From assembly GCF_020966755.1 (NCBI RefSeq), contig NZ_JAJKFT010000002.1, forward strand, positions 124,001 to 188,000: a DNA stretch of 64,000 nt, given 5' to 3'. Positions 1-10,276 of this stretch are shown one piece after another. Below the pieces are notes generated by a model, which saw nothing but the letters and a program-made list of their open reading frames with translations, did no database searches and was not told the origin of the DNA. The position numbers and the translations under genes are program-made. Position 1 is the stretch's first letter. Every line of letters starts with the position of its first letter. The stretch comes from Blastopirellula sediminis (GTDB lineage Bacteria > Planctomycetota > Planctomycetia > Pirellulales > Pirellulaceae).

Positions 1-1038
1 GCGATTCGCGTTACTCGCGGCGACGGTAGCCAGGTCCTCTCAAGCGGCATCGGCAGCCGTTACGCCAAACATCTGTTCCAAACGGCGCTGCTGTTGGCGG
101 ACGACGCCGAAGATCTGCAAATCGCCGAGTTTGCGCTTCCCGGTAAGACGACCAAGGAAAACGTCTCGGAGTGGTCGCTCGACGAGTCGTCGTACGAATC
201 GGAATGGGCTCAATTGGCGATCCTGCGGACTGATTGGTCGCAGCGTTCTCCCCGCCTGGCGATTGATTACTCCGGCGACGACGTGAAGATTGAGCTCGAG
301 TCGGAAGGGGAGATTCTGGCCGCCGGACTTTGGAAGCCGCGGATCTCGCTCGACGGTCAGGAGCTCGCTTGCAAAGACGAGTGGCAGCAAGTTGGTTGGC
401 TCGCCGATGAAGATGGCGATTACCTCGAACTGGAAGTCGACCTGACCGGCGGTCATCGCCTGCAACGGGCGTTTTTCCTGGCTCGCGAAGATCAATTCCT
501 GATCATCGCCGACGCGGTGATGCTGAAAGACCAGTCTGGCGATATCGCCTACGAACTTCCGCTCCCGCTCGCCGGCGCAGTCGAAACGACCGTCGCGGAC
601 GAAACGTGCGAGATGGAGCTGAAAAAAGGAAAGGGTTGGAGCCGCGTCCTGCCGCTCGCGCTACCAGAATGGCGAATCGACACCAGCCGCGGCCGCTTTG
701 AGCGAGAAGAAGGACAACCGATCCTGCAAATTCGCTCGCAAGCGAAGAACCTCTACGCGCCGCTCTTGTTCGATCTGAAGCGTGGCCGGCGGATGAAGCA
801 TTACACCTGGCGGCAGTTGACCGTCGCCGAGAACCTGGAGATTCAATCGCGGGAAACGGCGGTTGGATATCGGTTCCAGCTGAACGACCAGAACTGGATG
901 CTTTATCGCTCGTTTACCGAAAAGGCGAACCGAACGGTCATGGGGGTCAATCTGACGTCGGAATGCGTCATCGCTCGTTACGACGGCGAGGACGGGATCA
1001 ACCGCATGTTGGAAATTGAGCACGCCGATACGGAGTAG
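1..1038 (+). CDS. Conserved hypothetical protein, 5' end cut by window
   Basis: The reading frame is open from the first base to a TAG stop, giving 345 visible residues, so the true start lies upstream of the window. A TTG at 94 is only an internal alternative start. The visible part is rich in Glu and Asp with alternating strand-like segments and has no membrane segment or recognisable catalytic motif. It may be a secreted or cytosolic beta-rich protein, but I do not recognise the family. It overlaps the longest possible upstream extension of the YggS-like gene; using the chosen start of that gene, 13 bases separate the two. They may be co-transcribed. Function unknown. Confidence 0.7.
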   Translation, partial: AIRVTRGDGSQVLSSGIGSRYAKHLFQTALLLADDAEDLQIAEFALPGKTTKENVSEWSLDESSYESEWAQLAILRTDWSQRSPRLAIDYSGDDVKIELESEGEILAAGLWKPRISLDGQELACKDEWQQVGWLADEDGDYLELEVDLTGGHRLQRAFFLAREDQFLIIADAVMLKDQSGDIAYELPLPLAGAVETTVADETCEMELKKGKGWSRVLPLALPEWRIDTSRGRFEREEGQPILQIRSQAKNLYAPLLFDLKRGRRMKHYTWRQLTVAENLEIQSRETAVGYRFQLNDQNWMLYRSFTEKANRTVMGVNLTSECVIARYDGEDGINRMLEIEHADTE

Positions 1039-1051
1039 TGCGAGACCCGTC

Positions 1052-1750
1052 ATGCAAACGGCTCAGCAAAAGCGCTTGGCGGAAAATCTGGCGGAGGTTC
1101 GGGGACGCATCGCCGACGCCGCCGATCGCGCCGGTCGATCGGAGAGCGACGTTCGCCTGATCGCCGTCACCAAGTACGTCGACGTCGAAACGGTCGAAGC
1201 GCTGCTCGATCTGGACTGCCACGATCTAGGAGAGAGCCGGCCGCAGCAACTTTGGCAGCGGGCCGAGCAGTTCGCCGATCGCGTGGTGCGCTGGCACATG
1301 ATCGGCCATCTGCAAACCAACAAGGCGAAACGGACCGCCGCGGTCACATCGCTGCTCCATTCGGGCGACAGTTTGCGTCTGTTGGAAGCGCTCGACGCCG
1401 CAGCGCCCGAGCGCCCGCTGCAGACCTTGCTCGAAATCAACATCTCTGGCGACGCCGCCAAACATGGGATCGCTCCAGACGAAGCGGCGCAGGTGCTGGA
1501 AGCGGCGGCGAAACTGCCGCATCTCTCGATCCGTGGGCTGATGGGCATGGCGGCGCTCGAGGGAGGCGTCGACGTCGCCCGACGGAATTTCGCGGCGCTC
1601 CGCGAACTACGCGACAAGTTGGCGATCGACGCCCCAGAGAACGTGCGTCTCGACGAACTTTCGATGGGAATGAGCGGCGATTTTGAAGCGGCGATCGAAG
1701 AAGGCGCCACGATGGTTCGCGTCGGATCGTCTCTCTTCGAAGGAATCTAA
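1052..1750 (+). CDS. YggS-family pyridoxal 5'-phosphate homeostasis protein
   Basis: A 232-aa alanine-racemase-like TIM-barrel protein of the YggS/PROSC family, which binds PLP and buffers its level in the cytoplasm without known catalysis. The PLP lysine is K41 in LIAVTKYVD. The family motif HMIGHLQTNK lies near residue 85, and the phosphate-binding end of the barrel reads LSMGMSGDFEAAIEEG, then MVRVGSSLF near the C-terminus. An upstream in-frame start at 1016 would add 12 unlike residues and overlap the previous gene, so the ATG at 1052 is preferred. Only 3 bases separate its stop from the DUF167 gene, implying one transcript. The yggS-yggU neighbourhood is seen in many bacteria. Confidence 0.92.
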   Translation: MQTAQQKRLAENLAEVRGRIADAADRAGRSESDVRLIAVTKYVDVETVEALLDLDCHDLGESRPQQLWQRAEQFADRVVRWHMIGHLQTNKAKRTAAVTSLLHSGDSLRLLEALDAAAPERPLQTLLEINISGDAAKHGIAPDEAAQVLEAAAKLPHLSIRGLMGMAALEGGVDVARRNFAALRELRDKLAIDAPENVRLDELSMGMSGDFEAAIEEGATMVRVGSSLFEGI

Positions 1751-1753
1751 ACG

Positions 1754-2056
1754 GTGATCGACTTGCAGCCGCATGCCAGCGGCGTCATCTTGCCGGTTCG
1801 TGCGCTCCCTGGCGCCAAAAAGAATGAACTGCGGGGAGAGCAGGAGGGGGCGCTGAAGGTTTCGGTCACCGCCGCTCCGGAAGATGGAAAAGCGAACAAG
1901 GCGATCGTCGAACTGCTCGCCAAAAAGCTGAAGCTACGCAAGTCGCAGCTCGAAATTATCTCTGGGCAAACGAGCCGGCAAAAGAAGGTGCTGGTCGCCG
2001 ACGTTGAGCTAACCGACCTGCAAGAGAAGATCGCCGCCGTGCTGGAAAGCGGTTAA
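1754..2056 (+). CDS. DUF167 (YggU-family) protein
   Basis: A 100-aa protein starting at GTG. It matches the small alpha/beta DUF167 family in length and pattern: a basic strand VRALPGAKKNEL, then VSVTAAPEDGKANKAIVELL, where the APxxGKAN core is the family hallmark, and a C-terminal QLEIISGQTSRQKKVLV segment. The molecular role of this family is not established. It follows the YggS-like gene by 3 bases, so translation is probably coupled. A strong hairpin lies immediately after the stop, ending the transcript. Confidence 0.88.
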   Translation: MIDLQPHASGVILPVRALPGAKKNELRGEQEGALKVSVTAAPEDGKANKAIVELLAKKLKLRKSQLEIISGQTSRQKKVLVADVELTDLQEKIAAVLESG

Positions 2057-2062
2057 CGAGAA

Positions 2063-2089
2063 AAGGGGAGCCGAAATTCGGCTCCCCTT
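2063..2089. terminator. Bidirectional intrinsic terminator
   Basis: A perfect 13-bp inverted repeat (AAGGGGAGCCGAA with its complement) separated by one base, so the real loop is a few bases, followed by T-rich sequence. It lies between the converging DUF167 gene and the leftward gene ending at 2121 and can serve both. Confidence 0.8.
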
Positions 2090-2120
2090 CGTCATTCTGT
2101 CGATTTGACGTTGGCGGCGA

Positions 2121-2783
2121 CTACTGGGCCAACGCGTCGTCGATCGATTTCTTCAGTTCGGCGACGATGTCGACCTGGAATTCTTCATCCGGGATGCCAT
2201 GTTCGTCGCAGATCTTCTTGGTTTCGGCAACGAACTCTTTCAGCTCATCGTCGGAGACGTTCGATTTGATTTCCCAGTTTCCTTCCGGGCCCCGTTCGGC
2301 GATCTTTTCCATGGCCGGATCGAGGTTGTCCATGGTGATCGTCTTGTCAAACAAACCATGGGCGGCGCGGTCGAGCTGCTTCTTGGCGTCCGCCTTTTCT
2401 TCTTCCGACAGCCCCGAGTTCTTCAGGTAGGTCGATTCGACGACGATCACCGGAATCGCCGAGATGACCGGCGATTCGCCGATGTTCTCGAAGATCTTGC
2501 CGAGCTGTTCGTCGCTGATTTCGCCCGACTTGTAGCCCGACGCGATCCGGTCGATCTGCTCCTTCATGCCGATCTTCTGGTCTTCCGGCAGTTCCGACTC
2601 GTCGATGGCCTGCGTGACGACGCTGGCGAACAGCCCAACCCCGAGCGACTTGATGTTCGACATGATGTAGTAGCCAACGCCGCAGGCGATGACGACCATC
2701 AGAATGATGGCCACCAAGCAGCCGAGCAATACTTTCGGTACGGCGCTACCGCCGCTTTTTTGAGGTGCGTTTCCTGTCGCCAT
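2121..2783 (-). CDS. Membrane-anchored hypothetical protein
   Basis: A 220-aa protein with a short polar N-terminus, one strong membrane helix at about residues 18-40 (KVLLGCLVAIILMVVIACGV), then an acidic, helical soluble domain with repeated charged stretches such as ELPEDQKIGMKEQ and LSEEEKADAKKQL. These resemble degenerate EF-hand-free helical hairpins, but no known domain is recognised. It is probably a single-pass protein with its main domain outside the cytoplasm. It converges on the DUF167 gene and shares its terminator. Function unknown. Confidence 0.75.
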   Translation of the reverse strand: MATGNAPQKSGGSAVPKVLLGCLVAIILMVVIACGVGYYIMSNIKSLGVGLFASVVTQAIDESELPEDQKIGMKEQIDRIASGYKSGEISDEQLGKIFENIGESPVISAIPVIVVESTYLKNSGLSEEEKADAKKQLDRAAHGLFDKTITMDNLDPAMEKIAERGPEGNWEIKSNVSDDELKEFVAETKKICDEHGIPDEEFQVDIVAELKKSIDDALAQ

Positions 2784-2888
2784 GTTGCTTCTCCCTGAAG
2801 TCTTTGTTTTGTGGGGGGGCGGATTGGACTATCGATCAGTTCGTCAGAAGGGACGAAATCTTTCCGACAATTCTCAAATCATAGCACT

Positions 2889-3854
2889 TTATTGGGGAGC
2901 GGTTGAAGCGGACCGAGGTGCGATTTTTCCGAATTTGTCATATTGGGCCGCGATCTCCGTTTGGGAGAGGACGTCTTTATGGATGTAGATGCCGTATCGC
3001 GCGGTCACGCTTTCGCCTTTCTTCAGGGTCTGCGGCCGCTCGTGCGAAAAGCACGCGCCCATCCATCCATCATCACGCACATGAAACGGTGCGGTCGGGT
3101 CGGCGTTGTCGGCGGCGCTCATCAACGTGATGCCGGCCAACTCATCGCGCGCTGCTGCGCCACTATAGTCGACCCAGTTTGCGCGTTTTCGGAACGCTTC
3201 TTTTTCGTCGCGTTCGCCGGCTGAGTTGAGGATGCGTCCGCCGCCATCTTTCACGCCGATCGTCTTCGCCATTCGTACGCCGACCAGACCGAACGGCGTG
3301 TCGCCGAGCGTCACTTCGGGCTGCTGAGCGGTCAGCACGCTTTTCAAATCAAGGAGCCACTCGTTCTCTTCAAGCGGATAGAAGGTCATCGTGCGGGTTT
3401 CAGTCAGCAGCGTAGCGCCGTTGGATGAGTCGATCCAGTTGGCGACGATTTCGATCGTCGCGTGATCGTCTCCATCTTCATATCTGTTGATTTTCATGCA
3501 TTGGATCCGTCCTTTACCGGCGTCTCCCCAAAAGTCGACGCCGCTCACGTCATGATGCGAGATCCAGATCGAGTTGTGGTGGCTGTGGCCGTTAGGATCG
3601 TGCGGATGTCCCATCCGGGTCAACCGATTGCCTGCCGGGCTGATCACCGGATAGAGAAACGGACGATGCAGATCGCGGCCGAAGTGGAAGCGGGTGATCT
3701 CACGACCCGCAACCTGGACCGACGCTTGATCGTACGGAAGGGGAATGATCTGCACGCGCGGGATCGGTTTCGGACGTAGCGGCGGCTCTTCAGCGCGGAG
3801 CGAAGTGATCAAACAGGTCGACGACACGAGTAGAGCGAGCAGAAGGCGCGACAT
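2889..3854 (-). CDS. Exported PmoA/DUF6807-family protein
   Basis: A 321-aa protein with a cleavable signal peptide (about residues 1-21, ending near LRAEE). The body resembles the DUF6807 'methane oxygenase PmoA' family common in planctomycetes: RPFLYPVISPAGNRLTRM near residue 65, then a His-rich HPHDPNGHSHHNSIWISHHD block, and a DDGWMGACFSHE segment late in the protein. The family name is historical and no methane oxidation is implied; a role in sugar or polysaccharide metabolism is the usual guess. The gene is monocistronic, with 104 bp to the neighbour on one side. Confidence 0.8.
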   Translation of the reverse strand: MSRLLLALLVSSTCLITSLRAEEPPLRPKPIPRVQIIPLPYDQASVQVAGREITRFHFGRDLHRPFLYPVISPAGNRLTRMGHPHDPNGHSHHNSIWISHHDVSGVDFWGDAGKGRIQCMKINRYEDGDDHATIEIVANWIDSSNGATLLTETRTMTFYPLEENEWLLDLKSVLTAQQPEVTLGDTPFGLVGVRMAKTIGVKDGGGRILNSAGERDEKEAFRKRANWVDYSGAAARDELAGITLMSAADNADPTAPFHVRDDGWMGACFSHERPQTLKKGESVTARYGIYIHKDVLSQTEIAAQYDKFGKIAPRSASTAPQ

Positions 3855-3934
3855 GGCAGGAACTCGGCGGGCTTGAGGAAGGGAGAAGAGGCGCTTCCAG
3901 AATACCCGTGCCCGCGGCGAATCGCAAATTTACG

Positions 3935-3964
3935 AAAAAACGCCGCTTGGAGATCCAAGCGGCG
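3935..3964 (-). terminator. Intrinsic terminator of greA
   Basis: An inverted repeat with left arm CGCCGCTTGGA at 3941-3951 and right arm 3954-3964. On the minus strand it is followed by a T6 tract (A6 at 3935-3940 on the plus strand). It sits 30 bases past the greA stop. Confidence 0.85.
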
Positions 3965-3994
3965 CTCGTGGTTCGAACTCTAGCGCGAAAGGCG

Positions 3995-4486
3995 TTAGTC
4001 GAAGTTGTATTCGATCTTCAGGATCTTCAATTCGTACGCGCCCTTGGGAGCTTGAATCTCGACGACATCGCCCACTTTGTGACCAAGCAGGCTTTGGGCC
4101 ATCGGGCTGTCGATGAGGATCTTGTTGTTCATGAAGTCCTCTTCGCCGTTGCCGACCAAGGTGTAGGTCTCTTCTTCATCGAGATCGAGATCTTCGACCG
4201 TGATCGTGGCGAAAAAGCCGACGGTCGTTTGATCAATCGACGCAGGATCGATGATGTAGGCGCGGGAGAGTTTCGACTTGATCGCGTTGATCTTCGCTTG
4301 GATCATTCCTTGCGATTCGCGAGCGCCGTGATACTCGGCGTTTTCTTTGAGGTCGCCTTCTTCACGCGCGGCGGCGACTTTTTCGGTGATGCGAGGCATC
4401 TCGACCGTTTCGAGATGTTCGAGATCCGCCTTGAGCTTTTCAAAGCCTTTTCTCGACATCGGATTGCGATCTGCCATGCTCGACAT
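3995..4486 (-). CDS. greA: Transcription elongation factor GreA
   Basis: A 163-aa GreA. This factor rescues backtracked RNA polymerase by stimulating transcript cleavage. The N-terminal antiparallel coiled coil spans roughly residues 10-80 and carries the acidic tip EEGDLKENAEYHGARE, which reaches the polymerase active site. The C-terminal FKBP-like domain includes LVGNGEEDF, ILIDSPMAQSLLGHKVGD and the terminal ILKIEYNFD. A longer frame to 4552 adds 22 residues unlike GreA. The ATG at 4486 has a GGGAG sequence about 7 bases upstream and is chosen; an ATG at 4477 is also possible. The gene ends at its own terminator. Confidence 0.95.
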   Translation of the reverse strand: MSSMADRNPMSRKGFEKLKADLEHLETVEMPRITEKVAAAREEGDLKENAEYHGARESQGMIQAKINAIKSKLSRAYIIDPASIDQTTVGFFATITVEDLDLDEEETYTLVGNGEEDFMNNKILIDSPMAQSLLGHKVGDVVEIQAPKGAYELKILKIEYNFD

Positions 4487-4648
4487 TGGAACTCTCCCGC
4501 AGCTGAAAAAAAAATGCGACCCTCCAGGAAGGATGGTCGCCGATCGATTCAAGTTTTCCCCATTATCGGTAGTCCAGCGTGAAGTGTAAAGAGAGCTTCA
4601 CGATATCGCTGGGAAGCCCAGTTTAGGGCATTCGCTACCGAAAGGGCC

Positions 4649-5365
4649 CTATTCTCCAGGCTTAAGGTAGAGCATGGCTCCACAAGAGGAGCAGTAGACG
4701 ATCCGCCCCATGAGCAAGTCTTGATACGCCTGGGGTCGCATCGAGACGTAACACTGACCGCATTCTTCGCCGTCGACCATCGCCAGGGCGTCTTCGCCAC
4801 GGGCCTTGGTCAAACGTTGGTAGTCGGCGCGAACGTCAGCCGGCAGCTTCTTCTCGACTTCGGCGAGTTCGGCTTGAGCGACTGCGACTTCACCTTCCAG
4901 CACTTCCCGTTCGGCGTCGGCGGCGTCCTGAACTTTCTTCAGTTCCGCTTCGGCGGCAGCGATGTTCAGCTTTTCGCTTTCGGCTTGCGTGTTGAGCTGG
5001 TCGATCTTCTCGAGCGCTTCCAAGATCTCATCCGCCAAGACGCTGTTGGCCATCTCGGCCGCCGCAATCTGATCTTTGAGAATCTGGTACTCTTCGTTCG
5101 TCTTGGCCGCGTTCAACTTCCCTTGCGTGTTGACGATCTTCGCTTCGCTTTCTTTCAGCTGCAGCTGTTTGCGATCGGCCGTCATTTTGGTCTTTTGAGT
5201 CGCGTCTTTGGTCGCCGCCAAATTGGCTTCGATCGCCGCCAGCTTTTGGCGGGACATCGAGACTCTCGCCGGTCCCCGCGCGAGTCGCGTACGGAGTTCC
5301 GAGAGTTGCTGGTGAATGCGATGGAGTCGCGCCAGCGTTTCGCCAAACTCTTTACCTGCCGTCAT
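4649..5365 (-). CDS. Coiled-coil C4-type zinc-ribbon protein
   Basis: A 238-aa protein. Residues about 1-185 are a long heptad-rich coiled-coil hairpin rich in Ala, Glu, Lys and Gln. The C-terminus carries a treble-clef zinc ribbon, C202-GQ-C205 and C225-SS-C228. This matches the COG1579 family (chlamydial CdsZ-like), proposed to bind nucleic acid or to act in secretion or translation-associated processes; no enzymatic activity is known. It stands alone between greA and rpoD on the same strand, about 150 bp downstream of the rpoD stop and after that gene's terminator. Confidence 0.88.
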   Translation of the reverse strand: MTAGKEFGETLARLHRIHQQLSELRTRLARGPARVSMSRQKLAAIEANLAATKDATQKTKMTADRKQLQLKESEAKIVNTQGKLNAAKTNEEYQILKDQIAAAEMANSVLADEILEALEKIDQLNTQAESEKLNIAAAEAELKKVQDAADAEREVLEGEVAVAQAELAEVEKKLPADVRADYQRLTKARGEDALAMVDGEECGQCYVSMRPQAYQDLLMGRIVYCSSCGAMLYLKPGE

Positions 5366-5445
5366 CGACGGAAACCTCTCTCGGGAAATGAAATCACTTC
5401 ACTAATGTTAACATTCCCCCCGAAGTCCGAATACCAGAGCGCATG

Positions 5446-5473
5446 AAAAAGGCCGCCCGGCGAACCAGGCGGC
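5446..5473 (-). terminator. Intrinsic terminator after rpoD
   Basis: GCCGCC at 5452-5457 pairs with GGCGGC at 5468-5473. On the minus strand the hairpin is followed by a T5 run (A5 at 5446-5450). It lies 43 bases past the rpoD stop. Confidence 0.75.
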
Positions 5474-5515
5474 AATTCGTAGTTTTCGGTTTCCAGCGGG
5501 GGGAGACTCCGCGAA

Positions 5516-7189
<1,674 letters not shown>

Positions 7190-7197
7190 GTGAAAAG

Positions 7198-7204
7198 CCT
7201 CCTT
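7198..7204 (-). promoter_or_regulatory. Strong ribosome binding site fixing the rpoD start
   Basis: On the minus strand this reads AAGGAGG, eight bases ahead of the GTG at 7189. The competing upstream ATG (7219) and TTG (7261) have no comparable site. Confidence 0.8.
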
Positions 7205-7280
7205 GCCTTTCAAGTTCATCAGGTTGTAAGCCGTCGAAAGAGCGTGCGGGCGCCGATTCAACAGCAGTGCGTCGACAGTT

Positions 7281-9119
7281 CTACCCGTCCGTGGGAGAAA
7301 CGATTCCCTGTCGACTTCGTTGACGTTCGATCATTTGTTGCAGGAGATCCATTTCGTCCTGCCCATGCATCGTTTTGTCATCGAGAGCGGCAACGTTGTT
7401 GCGATGCTCTCGTTCTTCAAAGCGGCGTTGGTAATCCGCGATGAATGATTTCAGCAGCGTTTCGGGATCGGTGATATTCTTCGCCGCCGCTTGCTCGTCG
7501 AGTTCCACCAACAAGCCTTTGAGCGACTCTGATTCGATTCCGGAAAGCAATTGATTGAATTCCACCGGCGAGCCGTCCTGGCACGCAGTGATAAATGTCT
7601 GGTAAAGCCGGCGAGCCGGTTCGCTGCTCATCTCGTCGACGCCCACTTCATCGGCCGCCAACAAGGTGAGATCAGGCTGACAGGCCAACACTTCGAGCAA
7701 GTTCCGGTCGTACGGATCCAATTCCGCGGCCCGAACTTTCACATCTTCGTCGGACGGCGCGGCCGAGCGATCCGGCGCGGCGTTGGTCGCACGACGAAGC
7801 GACGAAAGTCGCTTACGCAGCTCTTGCTCATCGACTTCAAATTTGCGAGCCAAACGGCTCAAAAACTGATGTTCTCGCAAGCGAACTTCCGAGCCGGCGC
7901 CATCCTGCAGTCGTGGGGCTCGCGCCATCGTCGACAGCAGGCTTTCCAGCGCTTCGTTCGCCTTGTGCAGATCGCGGCGAACGTCGACTCCGGCGGTCGT
8001 GATCCGCAATTTGTGCTCCAGCGCGTCGACCGCCGTGTCCAAGGCGGCGTGAAACGCGTCAACGCCGCGCTGCTGGACGAAGTCGCACGGATCCAACTGA
8101 TCGGGAAGCGTAACGATTCGCAGGTCCGCTTGTTCTGATACGAAAAGTTCGAGGATATCGTTCGTGCGGCGCTGTCCCGCTTCGTCCCCGTCGAGCAGCA
8201 GATAGATGCGATCGGCGTAGCGACGGAGGAGATGAATGTGACGTTGGCCGAGGGCCGTACCAAGGACCGCGATGACGTTGCGAACGCCCGCTTGCTGCAA
8301 GGCGATCACGTCGGTGTAGCCTTCGACGACGATGGCCGAACGAGATTCGACGATCGCGTCTCGCGCCAGATCGAGGGCGTAAAGGTTATCGCTCTTCGAG
8401 AAGAGCTTCGTTTCGGGGGAATTGACGTACTTGGCCGCTTTCGGATCGTTGTTGCCCGGCAGAATGCGTCCGCCAAAGCCGATCGTTCGTCCCTGCACGT
8501 CATGAATCGGGAAGATCACGCGTCCCTTGAAGCGATCGTACGGCTTGCCGGAGGTGCTGCTGCGGCCGATCAGGCCCGTTTTTTCGAGCACGGCGGCGGA
8601 GAACTCGGTCGAGCGCGCCTGGTCGACCAGCCATTGCCATTGATCGGGGGCGTAACCCAAATGGAAGCGATTCACCGAATCTTGCGAAATGCCGCGATCG
8701 TGGAAATAACGTCGCGCGGCGTCCGCATCGGGAGAATGTGCGAGATATTTTTGGAACAGTCGTTCCGCCCACGCGGTCGCGGCGAACAACGTTCGCTTGT
8801 CGTTGGGAGATCCCGGCTGAACCGGCGCCGCTTTGCTGAGCGAAATGTTGGCGCGATCGGCCAGCAGTTCGAGCGCTTCGCGGAAATCGATCCCTTCGCG
8901 ACGCATGACGAAGCTAAAGACGTCTCCGCCGATGCCGCAGACCCAACAGCGCCAAGATTGGCGTTCTGGGTTGACCTGCAAACTTGGGCGAGAGTCATTG
9001 TGCCACGGGCAGAGGGCGACGTAGATGCGACCCTGGCGCGTCAGCGGCAGGTAACCGCCCAGCACATCCGCAATATCGGATGCCTGGCGTACTTGCTCGC
9101 GTGAGTCGTCCAGTGTCAC
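7281..9119 (-). CDS. dnaG: DNA primase
   Basis: A 612-aa DnaG, which makes RNA primers at the replication fork. The N-terminal zinc-binding domain has the CHCC set C37, H40, C58 and C61. The RNA-polymerase domain includes FGGRILPG and [15 protein letters not shown]. The TOPRIM part shows [15 protein letters not shown], the glycine-rich [10 protein letters not shown] and the metal-binding [12 protein letters not shown]. The C-terminal third is helical and divergent, as expected for a helicase-interaction domain. The start is GTG with an AAAGGG sequence upstream. It is followed by rpoD on the same strand. Length and motif order are normal. Confidence 0.96.
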   Translation of the reverse strand: MTLDDSREQVRQASDIADVLGGYLPLTRQGRIYVALCPWHNDSRPSLQVNPERQSWRCWVCGIGGDVFSFVMRREGIDFREALELLADRANISLSKAAPVQPGSPNDKRTLFAATAWAERLFQKYLAHSPDADAARRYFHDRGISQDSVNRFHLGYAPDQWQWLVDQARSTEFSAAVLEKTGLIGRSSTSGKPYDRFKGRVIFPIHDVQGRTIGFGGRILPGNNDPKAAKYVNSPETKLFSKSDNLYALDLARDAIVESRSAIVVEGYTDVIALQQAGVRNVIAVLGTALGQRHIHLLRRYADRIYLLLDGDEAGQRRTNDILELFVSEQADLRIVTLPDQLDPCDFVQQRGVDAFHAALDTAVDALEHKLRITTAGVDVRRDLHKANEALESLLSTMARAPRLQDGAGSEVRLREHQFLSRLARKFEVDEQELRKRLSSLRRATNAAPDRSAAPSDEDVKVRAAELDPYDRNLLEVLACQPDLTLLAADEVGVDEMSSEPARRLYQTFITACQDGSPVEFNQLLSGIESESLKGLLVELDEQAAAKNITDPETLLKSFIADYQRRFEEREHRNNVAALDDKTMHGQDEMDLLQQMIERQRSRQGIVSPTDG

Positions 9120-9403
9120 GGTGAATTCCCTTTCGGTGGTCCGAGGAAAAAAGTCCTCAGAGTTCGGCTGCGATTGTGGTTCGTCTTCGAGTCAGCTCCT
9201 TGCTGGCTCAAAAGCGACGTAAGTCGGTCGCCGTCTTCGCCTTCCATGGCGAGTGGGAGCAATTTATGCTTTTTGGCGATTCCGAGTCAAGTTCATCAAA
9301 GCGGCTGCCGACAGGTTTTTTGCCGGAGATTGCCGATTGCTCTTAAGTCTATTGTCCAGCACAATTTGGAAAGAACAAGACCTACGCGGAAACCACGGAA
9401 CGG

Positions 9404-10114
9404 ATGATGGCGCCAAAGTTTTTTCCCCCCGCCGATTCGGCTGATGAGCAAGGACTCGTCATGATCGGCGGCGATTTATCGGCCGAGCGGCTGCTAGACG
9501 CGTACGCTCACGGGATTTTCCCCTGGCCGATGTGGGACGATTGGCTGCCGATGACCTGGTTTTCGCTCGATCCGCGGGCAATTATCGAGCTGAACGGACT
9601 GCATGTCTCGCATCGCTTGGCCCGAACCATGCGGAGCGGACAGTTTACCGCGACCTGCGATCGCGCCTTCCCGGAAGTGATGCGGGGCTGCTCGCGCCGC
9701 CGCAAAAGTGGAGATGGGACCTGGATTACCCCCCACATGTTCAAAGCTTTCTGCAATCTGTACGAAGAGGGGCACGCACATAGCGTCGAAGTGTGGCAAG
9801 GGGAAGAATTGGCCGGTGGGATCTATGGCGTCGGCATCGGCGGAGCGTTCGCCGGCGAATCGATGTTCCACAAAGTCACCGACGCGTCAAAGGTCGCGCT
9901 GGCGACGCTGGTCGCCCATCTCAATCTACGCGGCTATCAACTGTTCGACATTCAGCAGTGGACCCCGCATACCGGACGGATGGGAGCGAAAGAGATTCCC
10001 CGTCGCGTCTATCTGAAGCGACTCGCCGAAGCGATCCGCCAACCGGTGACGTTTGGGGAAGAGTTGGAATGCGCGGTGACCGACGTTCCGCAGATCCTGG
10101 CGAATCTGGAATAA
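9404..10114 (+). CDS. aat: Leucyl/phenylalanyl-tRNA--protein transferase
   Basis: A 236-aa Aat, which attaches Leu or Phe from aminoacyl-tRNA to proteins with N-terminal Arg or Lys, marking them for ClpS/ClpAP degradation. Recognisable segments are GLVMIGGDLSAERLLDAY, HGIFPWP, the WFSLDPRAII strand, TWITPHMFKAFCNLYEEG, HSVEVWQGEELAGGIYGV, GGAFAGESMFH and the closing FDIQQWTPHTGRMGAKEIPR. The start is the first of two adjacent ATGs, with no strong Shine-Dalgarno. It faces cinA, and the whole gap is filled by a palindromic repeat element. Confidence 0.95.
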   Translation: MMAPKFFPPADSADEQGLVMIGGDLSAERLLDAYAHGIFPWPMWDDWLPMTWFSLDPRAIIELNGLHVSHRLARTMRSGQFTATCDRAFPEVMRGCSRRRKSGDGTWITPHMFKAFCNLYEEGHAHSVEVWQGEELAGGIYGVGIGGAFAGESMFHKVTDASKVALATLVAHLNLRGYQLFDIQQWTPHTGRMGAKEIPRRVYLKRLAEAIRQPVTFGEELECAVTDVPQILANLE

Positions 10115-10117
10115 TCA

Positions 10118-10271
10118 AACACTAGCCCGCAGCGCAAGCGAGGGAATGCGGCGTCCATGTAATGAGGAATGTCGAAGCTCGAGTGACGAAGTTTCTTCCA
10201 TTCGACACTCTGGTTTCGACATTCGTCAGTTAGCCGAACGCATTCCCTCGCTTGCGCTGCGGGCTAGTGTT
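10118..10271. repeat. Palindromic repeat element, family A, copy 1
   Basis: A 154-bp element with perfect 33-bp terminal inverted repeats at 10118-10150 and 10239-10271. The arm reads AACACTAGCCCGCAGCGCAA and continues into GCGAGGGAATGCG. The core has a second imperfect inverted repeat built on GAATGTCGAA / TTCGACATTC. It occupies the whole space between the converging aat and cinA genes and could terminate both. Related copies lie at 30709-30854, 54731-54871 and 59088-59225, with a half copy at 20819. Confidence 0.9.
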
Positions 10272-10276
10272 GCGGC

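Noticed and set aside
3968-3985. GGTTCGAACTC, resembling a tRNA T-loop
   Set aside because: No acceptor stem, D-arm or anticodon arm can be formed; the adjacent hairpin is the greA terminator.
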